Part shown: positions 8,383 to 17,127 of the stretch, piece after piece
Layout: the number at the start of each line of letters is the position of its first letter
Position numbering within the stretch: the stretch's first letter is position 1
Assembly (NCBI RefSeq): GCF_001050275.1
Contig: NZ_BBYA01000005.1
Span: 1-40,354 of the forward strand
Reading direction: 5' to 3'
Length of the DNA: 40,354 bases
Source: Leptolinea tardivitalis
GTDB taxonomy: Bacteria; Chloroflexota; Anaerolineae; Anaerolineales; Anaerolineaceae
Notes under the pieces: model-generated
Seen by the model: only the letters and a program-made list of their open reading frames with translations
Told to the model about the DNA's origin: nothing
Databases searched by the model: none
Translations under genes and position numbers: made by a program

Positions 8383-10913
8383 AAATACCCCTTAGCTGGT
8401 TAAAAGATTATGTCGATATTGATCTGCCGCTTGATCAACTGGCCCGCCTGTTGACCATGGCCGGATTGGAAGTGGATGAGATTCATACCATCGGCCTGCC
8501 CATTCCCCATTCTGATCACAGCGAATTCAAGTTCTCCGGTCTCGAATGGGATCGCGAGAAGATCGTGGTCGCCCAGATTGATGAGGTCATGCCGCATCCC
8601 AATGCCGATCGGTTGGTACTGTGCAAACTAAAGGACGGAACAGGTGAGTATATCGTGTTGACTGGTGCACCCAACCTGTACCCCTACAAGGGACAGGGGC
8701 CGCTGGCGCAGCCCATCAAGGTTGCCTATGCGAAGGAAGGCGCCGTTTTATACGATGGTCATGCTGCCGGGCTGGAACTGACAACACTTAAACGCGCCAA
8801 AATCCGCGGGGTGGAGTCTTTTTCCATGGTATGTTCAGAAAAAGAACTGGGTATTTCCGAGGAACACGAAGGCATTATTTTCCTCGAACCTGATGCCCCC
8901 ACCGGTATGCCGCTGGTGGATTATATTGGCGATGCCGTCTTTGAAATCTCCATCCTTCCGAACATGATCCGCAATGCCTGCGTCATCGGTGTAGCGCGTG
9001 AAGTGGCCGCTTTGACAGGTAAGACTTTAAAGAAACCCGTTCCTACCCATAAGGCCACTGGACCCTCATTGAAAGGCAAGATTGGCATCAAGATTACTTC
9101 TCCGCAGCTTAACCCGCGGTTTGCTGTGGGAATGATTTCAAACTGCCAGCATGCTGAGAGCCCTTACAAAATCCAACGCCGTCTGCGCCTGGCCGGAATG
9201 CGCCCGATCAATGCTCTGGTGGATGCCACAAACTATGTGATGCTGGAAACCGGCCAACCACTGCATGCCTTTGATTATGATGTGCTGGTCAAACGTGTGA
9301 AGGGCGGTGTGCCTACCATCATTACCCGAACAGCGGCCGAGGGTGAAAAACTGACCACACTTGATAACGTGGAACGTACTCTCAAAGATTACACCGTTCT
9401 GGTATGCGATACCGAAGGTGCCTTAAGTGTGGCCGGTGTCATGGGCGGCCTTGAATCTGAAATCACCGAATCAACCAAAACTGTCCTTCTGGAAGGCGCT
9501 GCCTGGAATTTCATCAATATCCGTAAAACGATGAGTTACCTGAAATTGAATTCAGAAGCCTCCTTCCGTTTCGCCCGGGGTATTCATCCGGAACTCTGCC
9601 CTGAAGCCATACAACTTTGTCTTGACCGGATGGCAGAATGGACAGGCGGTGAAATCTATTCGGACCTGGTGGATGAATATCCACTGCCTGCCAAAGATCC
9701 GATGGTGACGGTAACCACAAATGATGTCACCCGTTGGCTGGGAATTGACCTGACGGCCGATAAAATCGCCAGTCTTCTCAGACCATTGGAATTCGTCTGC
9801 ACCGTTAAAGGCAATGCCGTTGAAGTGAAAACACCTCCCTACCGGCTGGATATTGGTGAAGAAATCATCGGTGTGGCTGATGTGATGGAAGAGATCGCCC
9901 GCATGTATGGGTACGATGCCATTCCAGCCACCCGCCTTTCAGATGAAATGCCCCCCCAGCGCAACAATCCTTCTCTGGAACGAGAAGAGATGGTGCGCGA
10001 CCTGCTCGTCAAATTCGGCCTGCAGGAAACCATCTCTTACCGGATGACCTCACCTGAACGAGAAGCCCGCTGGCTGCAACCGGTGGATAAATCGGCCATT
10101 GACCTTGATTATGTCACCCTGCAAAACCCGATCGCCGTCGACCGCCGGGTTATGCGTCGCAGCGTCATGGCTTCAGTGTTGGAGACTCTCCAGAAAAATA
10201 TCCGGCTTTCAAACCGGTTGATGCTTTTCGAGATCGGTCAGGCTTATCTCCCGCAGAAAGACAACATTCTACCAACCGAACCGCGCCAGCTGGCCATAGC
10301 CCTGTCTGGCCGGCGGGAAACACCCGCATGGGACAAAAAAGACAACAATACACTTGATTTCTTCGATCTGAAAGGTATTCTGGAAGAACTTGCCGAAGGG
10401 CTTCACCTCGAGAAAGTCAGCTTTACTCCCACCACCGCTGATGGTTTCCATCCGGGTAAATGTGCGTCATTCACCTGTGGTGATGTCACCCTCGGTGTGT
10501 TTGGTGAAATTCATCCACTGGTAAAAGAACGCTTTGACTTCTTGCAGGCGCCTGTACTGGCAGCCGATATTGATCTTGAAGCACTATTGAATGTTATCCC
10601 GCCGTTGATGACCACCTCACCGGTCCCGTTATACCCGCCTGTCCTCGAAGATATTGCCCTGACGGTCGATGAGGCTGTCCCGGCGGGAAAAGTGGAAGCC
10701 CTCATTCGGCAAACCGGCGGCAAGAACCTGGTGGATATCCGACTCTTCGATATCTTCCGCAGTATCCAGATTGGTGCCGGGAAGAAGAGCCTTGCTTACA
10801 GTCTGACGTATCAGGCTCCCGACCGCACTCTCACCGATCAGGAAGTGGCGCAGATCCGCGGGCGGATTGTCAAACGCCTTGACCAGGAACTCGGAGCGAA
10901 ACTTCGCGCCTAG
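8379..10913 (+). CDS. pheT: Phenylalanine-tRNA ligase beta subunit
   Basis: The structural and editing subunit of PheRS (844 aa). Domains in order: an OB-fold tRNA-binding (EMAP-like) region at about residues 40-160 with HPNADRLVLCKL; the B3/B4 editing module (about 210-400) with RPINALVDATNYVMLETGQPLHAFD; the B5 domain (about 410-490); a catalytic-like core; and a C-terminal anticodon-binding FDX-ACB domain (about 750-844) with PPVLEDIALTVDE and SLAYSLTYQAPDRTLTDQEV. The start overlaps the pheS stop, implying translational coupling. Expression is under the upstream T-box, and a bidirectional terminator follows. Confidence 0.98.
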   Translation: MKIPLSWLKDYVDIDLPLDQLARLLTMAGLEVDEIHTIGLPIPHSDHSEFKFSGLEWDREKIVVAQIDEVMPHPNADRLVLCKLKDGTGEYIVLTGAPNLYPYKGQGPLAQPIKVAYAKEGAVLYDGHAAGLELTTLKRAKIRGVESFSMVCSEKELGISEEHEGIIFLEPDAPTGMPLVDYIGDAVFEISILPNMIRNACVIGVAREVAALTGKTLKKPVPTHKATGPSLKGKIGIKITSPQLNPRFAVGMISNCQHAESPYKIQRRLRLAGMRPINALVDATNYVMLETGQPLHAFDYDVLVKRVKGGVPTIITRTAAEGEKLTTLDNVERTLKDYTVLVCDTEGALSVAGVMGGLESEITESTKTVLLEGAAWNFINIRKTMSYLKLNSEASFRFARGIHPELCPEAIQLCLDRMAEWTGGEIYSDLVDEYPLPAKDPMVTVTTNDVTRWLGIDLTADKIASLLRPLEFVCTVKGNAVEVKTPPYRLDIGEEIIGVADVMEEIARMYGYDAIPATRLSDEMPPQRNNPSLEREEMVRDLLVKFGLQETISYRMTSPEREARWLQPVDKSAIDLDYVTLQNPIAVDRRVMRRSVMASVLETLQKNIRLSNRLMLFEIGQAYLPQKDNILPTEPRQLAIALSGRRETPAWDKKDNNTLDFFDLKGILEELAEGLHLEKVSFTPTTADGFHPGKCASFTCGDVTLGVFGEIHPLVKERFDFLQAPVLAADIDLEALLNVIPPLMTTSPVPLYPPVLEDIALTVDEAVPAGKVEALIRQTGGKNLVDIRLFDIFRSIQIGAGKKSLAYSLTYQAPDRTLTDQEVAQIRGRIVKRLDQELGAKLRA

Positions 10914-10930
10914 ATTAATACACTGACACA

Positions 10931-10969
10931 GAAAGACGGAGCTGGTTTATGTATTCAGCTCCGTCTTTC
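10931..10969. terminator. Bidirectional terminator between pheT and the convergent glycosyltransferase gene
   Basis: GAAAGACGGAGCTG (10931-10944) and CAGCTCCGTCTTTC (10956-10969) form a perfect 14-bp stem. It lies 17 nt after the pheT stop and ends one base before the stop codon of the minus-strand gene. The U tract is modest on both strands. Confidence 0.8.
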
Positions 10970-10970
10970 T

Positions 10971-12596
10971 TTAGTTCAGATTGTCTTTCAGGAAAGCCAT
11001 ACCGAAGGTATCTTTGAAGAACATCGTATAACCGGGAATTCGGTCATTGTTGGCGGCCAGATAGAATTCATGCACCGGCTGCATATTTCCCGGATTGACG
11101 GAATTTGTAACGGATTCCGCTTTCGAGAAAAGACCAATATTTTCCCGATCCAGGAGCAGCACATCGGGATGGATGGATTTAATGTAGTCAAAGGTTGGCA
11201 TGTCCCAGGTCATTTCTGTCAGGTAATTTCCTGTTGGCGGAAAATACACCTTCCAATCTCTGTATACGATCCGCTTAACGGAGTCAAATCCATCAGGCAG
11301 GGCTTTGGTGACATCATGATAAAAGGCAATAGACGGAGATGTTTCCTCTTTATTCACGGCATCGGTAAATATTTTCTGATTGGTGGGAAAAAACAGGTAT
11401 GCCTGATACAACATCATGCCGATGGTCAAATATTGCACCACTGAAGATGATTTAACCCGGTTTTCGTCATCTGGATCGCCCTTACCGGGCAGGATTACAC
11501 TCAGGCAGGAGACCAGCGGTAAAACCACCGGCAGAAAGTAATGCGTCCGCCGGGTGGCCGAAAAATTGATTGTCAACGTCATGGGAATGAGAAACGCCAG
11601 CAATACGGCATAATACCAGCGTTTTTTTGAAAATAGCATGCCCACAAATAACCCGGCAAAGGCCAGCATAAGAAATTCGATTTCACCGTAATGAGTTCGA
11701 AAATCTTCAGGATACTCACTGGCAAAGTAAGCTGTCTGATTGGTCTGCATGATCCCCATGGAGGTCTGCTGGAATTGCAGTTTCTGCGTCTCAATGACGG
11801 CTGCACGTTCCTGCGGAAGAAGCAGAAGCGGATTGGTGATCACCAAGGCCGCCGCCATGATCCCCAGGAATCCAACAGCACCAACAGCCATTTTTTTCAG
11901 AGTATGTTTCTTCGTAATCCAGGCCCAGATCAGGTAAACCAGAATGGACAGGCCAAAAAACACACCGGTATATTTAATCCCCACGGCCAGCCCGCAGACT
12001 GCCGCCGCCATGAAGAAGGATTTTCCCAATTCCAGCTGATCCCGATCCAGAAAGAATAGGATCAGAACGGCTGAAAGCACGGCCAGACTGTCAGGGTGCC
12101 ACCAGACGTTGTTGACCCAAACCGCCGGGAGAAAAGACAGGAAAGCAAACAGACCAACGGTGCGGTATAGTCCGCGAAAACGGGTCTGAATATAGGTCAG
12201 CAGCCCGGCCGCAAGTAGCATCGGGGCTACATTGATCATCTGGCGTAAAAGCATCACAATGACAGCCGTCTGGTGCTGCCAGTCTGCCCCATAAATAATT
12301 TTAACGGGGAGGGCTGCCAGTGCTGAAAGGAAATAAAACGGGTAACCATAAAAGTAATGGTTGTATATCAGGAAGTTCCGGATGGTTTGATATAACGTTG
12401 GTCCGGGGGTCAACATGCCAATCAGGTTCGGGTATTGCGCGAATTCATCAATCTCGAATGCCGAAAGCATGGCGGCATTCTGCGCCCCCTTAAAATTGGG
12501 CGTGATGAAAAATAGAAAAACAACCACCCCAAGGGCGGCAATAATCAGGAAATTGCGCTTTTGTTCTTTGTCCATAGTGCGGCAAGTGTACCGCAT
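10971..12596 (-). CDS. Membrane glycosyltransferase of the PMT/ArnT (GT39/GT83) type
   Basis: A 541-aa polytopic protein with about ten hydrophobic segments, beginning LIIAALGVVVFLFFI near residue 17. The first extracytoplasmic loop carries an acidic pair (FEIDEFAQ), as in the lipid-linked-sugar glycosyltransferases of the GT-C fold, followed by the loop-helix pattern YGYPFYFLSALAALP. The soluble C-terminal third (about 400-541) has no obvious family motif. It probably transfers a sugar from a polyprenyl-phosphate donor to an acceptor outside the membrane; substrate unknown. The first ATG (12596) is 4 nt past the cupin stop, suggesting coupling. A second ATG at 12575 (MDKEQKRN) is also possible, and neither has a strong ribosome-binding site. 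Confidence 0.75.
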   Translation of the reverse strand: MRYTCRTMDKEQKRNFLIIAALGVVVFLFFITPNFKGAQNAAMLSAFEIDEFAQYPNLIGMLTPGPTLYQTIRNFLIYNHYFYGYPFYFLSALAALPVKIIYGADWQHQTAVIVMLLRQMINVAPMLLAAGLLTYIQTRFRGLYRTVGLFAFLSFLPAVWVNNVWWHPDSLAVLSAVLILFFLDRDQLELGKSFFMAAAVCGLAVGIKYTGVFFGLSILVYLIWAWITKKHTLKKMAVGAVGFLGIMAAALVITNPLLLLPQERAAVIETQKLQFQQTSMGIMQTNQTAYFASEYPEDFRTHYGEIEFLMLAFAGLFVGMLFSKKRWYYAVLLAFLIPMTLTINFSATRRTHYFLPVVLPLVSCLSVILPGKGDPDDENRVKSSSVVQYLTIGMMLYQAYLFFPTNQKIFTDAVNKEETSPSIAFYHDVTKALPDGFDSVKRIVYRDWKVYFPPTGNYLTEMTWDMPTFDYIKSIHPDVLLLDRENIGLFSKAESVTNSVNPGNMQPVHEFYLAANNDRIPGYTMFFKDTFGMAFLKDNLN

Positions 12597-12600
12597 TTTT

Positions 12601-12960
12601 TCACAACCATTCAGGCTCTACTGTACGCTCGTTCTCCACGTTCCCCGTATTGCGGGTGGCTTTGGGTTCCATCAACAAAACATGAACTTCTTCTTCAGCG
12701 ACAGGTTTATGTTCCACGCCGTGAGGGATGATAACGAATTCACCTTCGTTGATATGCAGGTCTTTGTCTGGCAGTTTGATTACCAGGCTGCCTTTTATCA
12801 CCATGAAAAGTTCATCTTCAACATCGTGGTGATGCCAGAGAAACTCGCCCTTCAGTTTGGCCAGCTTCAGGTGGGAATCATTTAATTCACCCACGATCCC
12901 CGGGTGCCAGTATTCTGTAATGCGCGTCAATTTGTCCTTCAGGTTAATAGTCTGGATCAT
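12601..12960 (-). CDS. Cupin-domain protein
   Basis: A 119-aa single-domain cupin. Motif 1 is FLWHHHDVEDELFMVIKGSLVI, with the His and Glu metal ligands, and motif 2 is EGEFVIIPHGVEHKP. Such small cupins bind a divalent metal and act as isomerases, dioxygenases or sensor-like proteins; the sequence does not say which. The start is set at ATG 12958-12960 (MIQTINLKDK) because AGGA lies upstream and the longer frame adds residues not typical of the family. It is the first gene of a two-gene unit with the glycosyltransferase (4-nt gap). A CCCCTG/CAGGGG hairpin (13002-13018) lies upstream. Confidence 0.85.
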   Translation of the reverse strand: MIQTINLKDKLTRITEYWHPGIVGELNDSHLKLAKLKGEFLWHHHDVEDELFMVIKGSLVIKLPDKDLHINEGEFVIIPHGVEHKPVAEEEVHVLLMEPKATRNTGNVENERTVEPEWL

Positions 12961-13096
12961 GATCGAATCCTGTAGTTTTACAAAGTCAAATAATAGGCAC
13001 ACCCCTGTTCATCAGGGGACATCGCACCATATCACGACCATACCGTGTTTCTGAATTGTTCGTTTTATGAAGATTCATCCCGGAAAACTGCGTCAA

Positions 13097-13825
13097 CTAC
13101 TCTTCCTGCAGTATGGCACCAGCTTTGATAGGGTCAAACCCATCCGGCCATTTTGTGCCCCGCCAGGAACTCTCACTGTAATATTCCACGCCTTCCAGGT
13201 TCGCGCCGTTTAGAATGGCTTCACTCAAGTCCGTATTGATGAGGCTGGCCCCTTCCAGATTCGACCCGGAGAGATCTACCTTCGAGAGTGAGGCATAGTC
13301 AAGCCTGGCGCCGCTCAATTCCGCATCCACCAGAAATGCCCCATCCAATATCGCATGCATGAGATTGGTCCCCTCCAGATTGCAGCCTGACAACCTGGCT
13401 TCTTGCAAGTAGGCGTATTTCAGATTGGCACACCACAGGTTGGCATCTTCCATTTCAGCGCCGATTAAAACGGCATAGCTGAGATTGGCTTCGATTAGCC
13501 GCGCACCATTTAAGCTTGCGCAAATTAAAGGTGCACCAGAAAGGTTTGTGCGCCAGAATGTCGCGGATGTCAGGTCTGCAGCATATAAGTTCGATCCGAA
13601 CAGGTGCGCGCCTGAAAGGATGGCTTTTTCAAGTATCGCTCCGTGGATATTTGCATACCGCAAAATCGCCTGGGTTAGGTCCACGCCGCGCAGGTCAGCA
13701 CCGCGCAAGTCAGCACGGGTAAGGTCAACACGTTTCAAATCAGCACCTGAAAGATCGCGGTTTTGAAAATCAAGTGGACCGGGCATTTCGAGTATTCGTT
13801 TAAATTCGTTTTCGGAAAATTCCAT
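13097..13825 (-). CDS. Pentapeptide-repeat protein
   Basis: Most of this 242-aa protein is tandem A(D/N)LXX pentapeptides, for example LSGADLKRVDLTRADLRGAD, which fold as a right-handed quadrilateral beta-helix. About 35 repeats run from residue 17 to 215, followed by a non-repetitive tail (SWRGTKWPDGFDP) seen in many members. Some relatives (Qnr, MfpA) protect gyrase by mimicking DNA, but most have unknown roles. No signal peptide is visible, so it is probably cytosolic. GGGGG precedes the ATG, and a promoter with TATAAT lies at 13849-13876. It is separated from the cupin gene by about 135 bp. Confidence 0.93.
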   Translation of the reverse strand: MEFSENEFKRILEMPGPLDFQNRDLSGADLKRVDLTRADLRGADLRGVDLTQAILRYANIHGAILEKAILSGAHLFGSNLYAADLTSATFWRTNLSGAPLICASLNGARLIEANLSYAVLIGAEMEDANLWCANLKYAYLQEARLSGCNLEGTNLMHAILDGAFLVDAELSGARLDYASLSKVDLSGSNLEGASLINTDLSEAILNGANLEGVEYYSESSWRGTKWPDGFDPIKAGAILQEE

Positions 13826-13848
13826 GGTTAACCCCCATTCATTTCATA

Positions 13849-13876
13849 ATTATATGATAATCGGTGACTTTATCAA
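13849..13876 (-). promoter_or_regulatory. Promoter of the pentapeptide-repeat gene
   Basis: On the minus strand TTGATA (13876-13871), a 16-nt spacer and TATAAT (13854-13849) form a good sigma-70 promoter about 24 bp before the start codon. Confidence 0.65.
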
Positions 13877-13931
13877 TAGGTCAATTGAATCAAATTTCTC
13901 TGGTTGGGTCATGATCCAACCAGCAGCTTAT

Positions 13932-13968
13932 CTGTCATCCTGAAGCCCATCAGGGCTGAAGGATCACG
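13932..13968. repeat. Palindromic intergenic element (GTCATCCTGA...GAAGGATCA type)
   Basis: TCTGTCATCCTGAAGCCC-ATCA-GGGCTGAAGGATCA forms an imperfect hairpin. It resembles the dispersed GTCATCCTGA/GAAGGATC palindromes found between genes in many genomes. Only one copy was noticed here, so calling it a repeat family rests on memory of such elements. It could also serve as a transcript end for the deoR-type gene. Confidence 0.45.
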
Positions 13969-14022
13969 CACTATCTTCGTGATACAAAAATCCACAGAGA
14001 GACAAGCCCTTTCATGCTCCGC

Positions 14023-14784
14023 TTATTTCTTCCCCTTCATGATTGTGATGCCCTTCGCGCTGTAAGGTTGCAGCATGTCATCCGAAGTGTCCGCTTCCGT
14101 GATGATATACGTCAGGTCAGAAATCGGTGCCACGGTATAGGGGGCACCGGTGCCCAGCTTATCCACCGTGACCAGGGCAGCCACTTCGGCTGAATTGGTC
14201 ACCATAATACGTTTGACCAGCGATTCTTCGTAATCGGGGGTGCTCACACCCATTTCAGGGTGCAGGCTGCACACGCCCAGCATACACAGATCGGCATGTA
14301 TATTGGAAAACGCCTCCACCGTCGCCGCGCCAATGGTGACAAGAGAGGGTGATAGGATATGTCCGCCCACCATCACAGTCTGAATATCAGGGTAATCCGC
14401 CAGCACTACAGCGATGGGCGGGCTGTTGGTCACTACGGTGGCATGCAGACCTATGGGCAGCCGTCGGGCAATCTCCAGCGTGGTGGTACCGCCATCCAGA
14501 ATGATCACCTGCCGGTTTTGAACCAGTGAGACTGCCGCCCGCGCAATGTCCATCTTGGCATCACTGCTCATGAATTGGCGTTCTTTATAACTGGCACCCG
14601 CCGGCGAGCGCAGCAATGCACCGCCATGCACCCGCTGGATGAGACCGGCATCAGCCAGATCGCGCAGATCGCGCCGAATGGTATCTTCCGACACGTTGAT
14701 GGCTGCAGACAGATCAACGGCTACGATTTTTCCTTCGTGCCTCAATTTTTCCATAATAATTTGCTGTCGTTCTTCTTTAAGCAT
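14023..14784 (-). CDS. DeoR-family transcriptional regulator
   Basis: A 253-aa repressor-like protein. The N-terminal DeoR winged helix-turn-helix reads MLKEERQQIIMEKL...VAVDLSAAINVSEDTIRRDLRDLADAGLIQRVHGGAL. The C-terminal sensor domain (about 75-240) has the IILDGGTTTLEIARRLP motif that binds a phosphosugar-like effector. The frame extends upstream to 14877, but the start is set at 14782-14784: it has GGAGAAA upstream, gives the canonical MLKEERQ N-terminus, and leaves the promoter and operators outside the gene. It is divergent from an MFS transporter and shares a control region with two 13-bp operator-like repeats, so it probably represses that transporter and itself. The effector is unknown. 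Confidence 0.93.
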   Translation of the reverse strand: MLKEERQQIIMEKLRHEGKIVAVDLSAAINVSEDTIRRDLRDLADAGLIQRVHGGALLRSPAGASYKERQFMSSDAKMDIARAAVSLVQNRQVIILDGGTTTLEIARRLPIGLHATVVTNSPPIAVVLADYPDIQTVMVGGHILSPSLVTIGAATVEAFSNIHADLCMLGVCSLHPEMGVSTPDYEESLVKRIMVTNSAEVAALVTVDKLGTGAPYTVAPISDLTYIITEADTSDDMLQPYSAKGITIMKGKK

Positions 14785-14801
14785 ATTTTCTCCAGACATT
14801 T

Positions 14802-14844
14802 TGCGTTTATATGCGGTTTTCTTCTTGACAATGCGTTTATATGC
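14802..14844. promoter_or_regulatory. Two 13-bp direct repeats, probable DeoR-regulator operators
   Basis: TGCGTTTATATGC occurs identically at 14802-14814 and 14832-14844, exactly 30 bp apart, about three helical turns, so both lie on the same face of the DNA. The second copy fills the spacer of the MFS promoter, and the first lies in the deoR leader. This is the arrangement expected for operators of the adjacent DeoR-type regulator. Confidence 0.75.
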
Positions 14845-14853
14845 ATGTATTAT
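14825..14853 (+). promoter_or_regulatory. Promoter of the MFS transporter gene
   Basis: TTGACA (14825-14830), a 17-nt spacer and TATTAT (14848-14853): near-consensus. An operator-like repeat lies wholly inside the spacer, so a bound repressor would exclude RNA polymerase. Confidence 0.85.
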
Positions 14854-14877
14854 CTTATTTAACAATCTTAAAGTCAA
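14849..14877 (-). promoter_or_regulatory. Promoter of the deoR-type regulator gene
   Basis: On the minus strand TTGACT (14877-14872), a 17-nt spacer and GATAAT (14854-14849). Its -10 box overlaps the -10 of the opposite MFS promoter by five base pairs, so both cannot be occupied by polymerase at once. Confidence 0.8.
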
Positions 14878-14910
14878 GCGGGTTTTTCCACCCGTTTATG
14901 AAAGAGAAAA

Positions 14911-16110
14911 ATGAGAACTCCTACCAGTACCATTATTCTATCCTGCATCGTTTTTATCGCTCTGGGTATCCTTACAGCTTCCATCGGACCAATTCTGCCT
15001 GATCTGGCCTCCAATACAGGTTCTGCCCTTGAAGCCGTTGGTGCCATTTTTACGGCCATTTTTCTGGGGGCTTTCCTGGCTCAGATCGGCGCCGGAACTC
15101 TGACGGACAAACTGGGGCCGCGTCCGGTACTCATCGTTGGAATGCTCATTGTCAGTGCCGGTATGCTGGGAGTCACATTCAGCCGGTCACTGCCGGTGAT
15201 GCTGGCCAGCGGACTGCTCGCCGGTCTCGGTCATGGCGCGGTGGATATCTGCGTGAATGTGCTGGTGGCCAAAGTCTTCAAAGACCGCAGTGTGGCCGCC
15301 GTCAATCTGGTCAATTTCTTTTTTGGTGTTGGCGCTGTGGCCGGTCCGGCCATGGCCAGTTACACCATCAAACAATGGAACACTGGAATTCCGGTGATCT
15401 GGATCGGTGTGGGTATGGTTTTGCTATCCATACCCTTCATTGCTCTGTTCCTGCTTTCCCCCATCAACAAGCCAGTTAAAGTCACCCATGAAGCCGGCAG
15501 ACCGTTCTATCTTTCCCCGCTGCTCTGGATCGCCGGAGTGATCCTCTTCATCTATGTAGGCGCTGAAAACAGCATGGGCGGTTGGACTGCCACCTACATG
15601 CAGAAGACCACCGCCCTGTCGGCTGATAAAGCTGCCCTGGTCGTCTCAGGCTTCTGGATGGCTCTGACAGCCGGCCGTCTGGTCGGGGCCATACTGGGGA
15701 CACGCTGGACGTCAAACCGACTGCTGTTTGTCAGCCTGGCAGGCGCCGTTCTGGGTGGATTGCTGCTGGCCGTGAGCACCGGTGGATTGACGGCCTCGAT
15801 CATCGCCGTGCTGCTTGTCGGATTCTTTTTTGGACCGATTTACCCGACCACATTCACCATCAGCGCTTCTCTGTTTAGCGATTCATCCGGTAAAGCAGCC
15901 GGGCTGATCGTCGCCCTGGCCAGCCTGGGCGGCATGGCACTGCCTCCGCTGCAGGGTGTTGTGATAACCCGATTCGGAACTTCGTTGAGTGTCTGGTTGA
16001 TCGCCGTTTACACGATAGGTATGATTCTCGCCAACATCACCCGCAGTTTCATGATTCACAGGCAAAATTCCAGCCAGCCCATTCTATCGCAGCCGGATCC
16101 TGCAAAATAG
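14911..16110 (+). CDS. MFS transporter, FucP/MFSD4-like
   Basis: A 399-aa permease with 12 predicted membrane spans in two six-helix halves. It has the MFS signature between TM2 and TM3 (GTLTDKLGPRPVLIVG), an AGLGHGAVDICVN stretch in TM4, and the second-half equivalent ALTAGRLVGAILGTRW. Similarity in style is to fucose-permease-like (COG0738) carriers, which import sugars by proton symport, though the substrate cannot be read from sequence. The start at 14911 follows AAAGAG. It is controlled from a promoter carrying a DeoR-type operator and is divergent from that regulator. This fits a sugar or sugar-derivative carrier. Confidence 0.88.
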   Translation: MRTPTSTIILSCIVFIALGILTASIGPILPDLASNTGSALEAVGAIFTAIFLGAFLAQIGAGTLTDKLGPRPVLIVGMLIVSAGMLGVTFSRSLPVMLASGLLAGLGHGAVDICVNVLVAKVFKDRSVAAVNLVNFFFGVGAVAGPAMASYTIKQWNTGIPVIWIGVGMVLLSIPFIALFLLSPINKPVKVTHEAGRPFYLSPLLWIAGVILFIYVGAENSMGGWTATYMQKTTALSADKAALVVSGFWMALTAGRLVGAILGTRWTSNRLLFVSLAGAVLGGLLLAVSTGGLTASIIAVLLVGFFFGPIYPTTFTISASLFSDSSGKAAGLIVALASLGGMALPPLQGVVITRFGTSLSVWLIAVYTIGMILANITRSFMIHRQNSSQPILSQPDPAK

Positions 16111-16113
16111 AAA

Positions 16114-16152
16114 AACAGGCCGTCCTTCAAATTCCGGGCGGCCTGTTTTTTT
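16114..16152. terminator. Bidirectional terminator between the MFS and AKR genes
   Basis: AACAGGCCGTCC (16114-16125) pairs with GGGCGGCCTGTT (16135-16146), one G-U pair, followed by T on the plus strand and flanked by A on the other side (16111-16115), so it works in both directions. Confidence 0.88.
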
Positions 16153-16155
16153 TAC

Positions 16156-17115
16156 TCATTCCTGGATTTCACCCAGGATCTGATCAATTCGATCCAGTAT
16201 CACATCATTGAGATTATCCACCATTTCTGGGGCACTCAAGTTTTCGTCCAACTGCTCCAGATGGGTGGCTCCTGTAACCACAGAACTGACATCTTTTCGC
16301 CGCAATATCCAGGCCAGAGAAAGCTGGGCGGTTGTCATGCCATTTTCCTGGGCCAGGCTGGTCAACTGGCGGATCTTGCCAATCGTCTCCGGGGTTATAT
16401 GTTCACGTATCCAGGCCATATCGTCCAATGAAGCCCGTGAACCAGAAGGGATACCGTCATTGTATTTCCCGGTAAGGATTCCAAAATATAACGGGCTGTA
16501 GGTGGTCAGGCCCAGGCCGACGTCTTTGCAAAGGGGAGCCAGTTCCCATTCCACACGTTTGCGGTGGAACATGTTGTACTGCGGCTGTTCCATTGAGGGA
16601 GGTATCAGGTTGTATTGCCGTGCTGTTCCTATGGCCTGCGCCACCTGGCTGGGTTCCCACTCTGAAGTCCCCCAGTACAGCACTTTTCCCCGATGAACCA
16701 GGTCATCCATGGTTCGCACCACTTCCTCCACGGGTGTATCAGGATCATACCGGTGACAGAAATACAGGTCCACATAGTCGGTTCCCAACCGTTTAAGGGA
16801 GGCATCGATTGATTCGGTGATATGTTTGCGAGAAAGACCGCGTCCATTTGGACCATCAAACGTTGGCCAAAAAACTTTGGAGGAAATGACCAGTGTTTCC
16901 CTGGCCAGACCTTTGATCGCTTTCCCCATCACGATTTCCGCCTGCCCATTGGCGTAAACATCGGCATTGTCAAAGTAATTCACGCCCTGATTATAGGCAG
17001 TGTGCAGAAGTTCAATAGCGGTATCTTCTTTGATCTGGGCTCCAAACGTAATCCAGGAGCCGAGCGAAATTTCACTCACCTTTAATCCAGTATGACCGAG
17101 CCTGCGATAATGCAT
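16156..17115 (-). CDS. Aldo/keto reductase of the Kv-beta-like (AKR6) group
   Basis: A 319-aa TIM-barrel NADPH-dependent oxidoreductase. The catalytic tetrad is visible: Asp49 (VNYFDNADVY), Tyr54, Lys80 (VISSKVFW) and His121 (LYFCHRYD). The opening MHYRRLGHTGLKVSEISLGSW and the later ISPSMEQPQYN-like stretch (PPSMEQPQYNMFHR) match the group related to potassium-channel beta subunits and bacterial YghZ. It reduces aldehydes or ketones; the natural substrate is unknown. GGGAGAG precedes the ATG. It lies 12 nt after kamA on the same strand, so the two are probably co-transcribed. Confidence 0.93.
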   Translation of the reverse strand: MHYRRLGHTGLKVSEISLGSWITFGAQIKEDTAIELLHTAYNQGVNYFDNADVYANGQAEIVMGKAIKGLARETLVISSKVFWPTFDGPNGRGLSRKHITESIDASLKRLGTDYVDLYFCHRYDPDTPVEEVVRTMDDLVHRGKVLYWGTSEWEPSQVAQAIGTARQYNLIPPSMEQPQYNMFHRKRVEWELAPLCKDVGLGLTTYSPLYFGILTGKYNDGIPSGSRASLDDMAWIREHITPETIGKIRQLTSLAQENGMTTAQLSLAWILRRKDVSSVVTGATHLEQLDENLSAPEMVDNLNDVILDRIDQILGEIQE

Positions 17116-17127
17116 GTTGTCTCTCCC

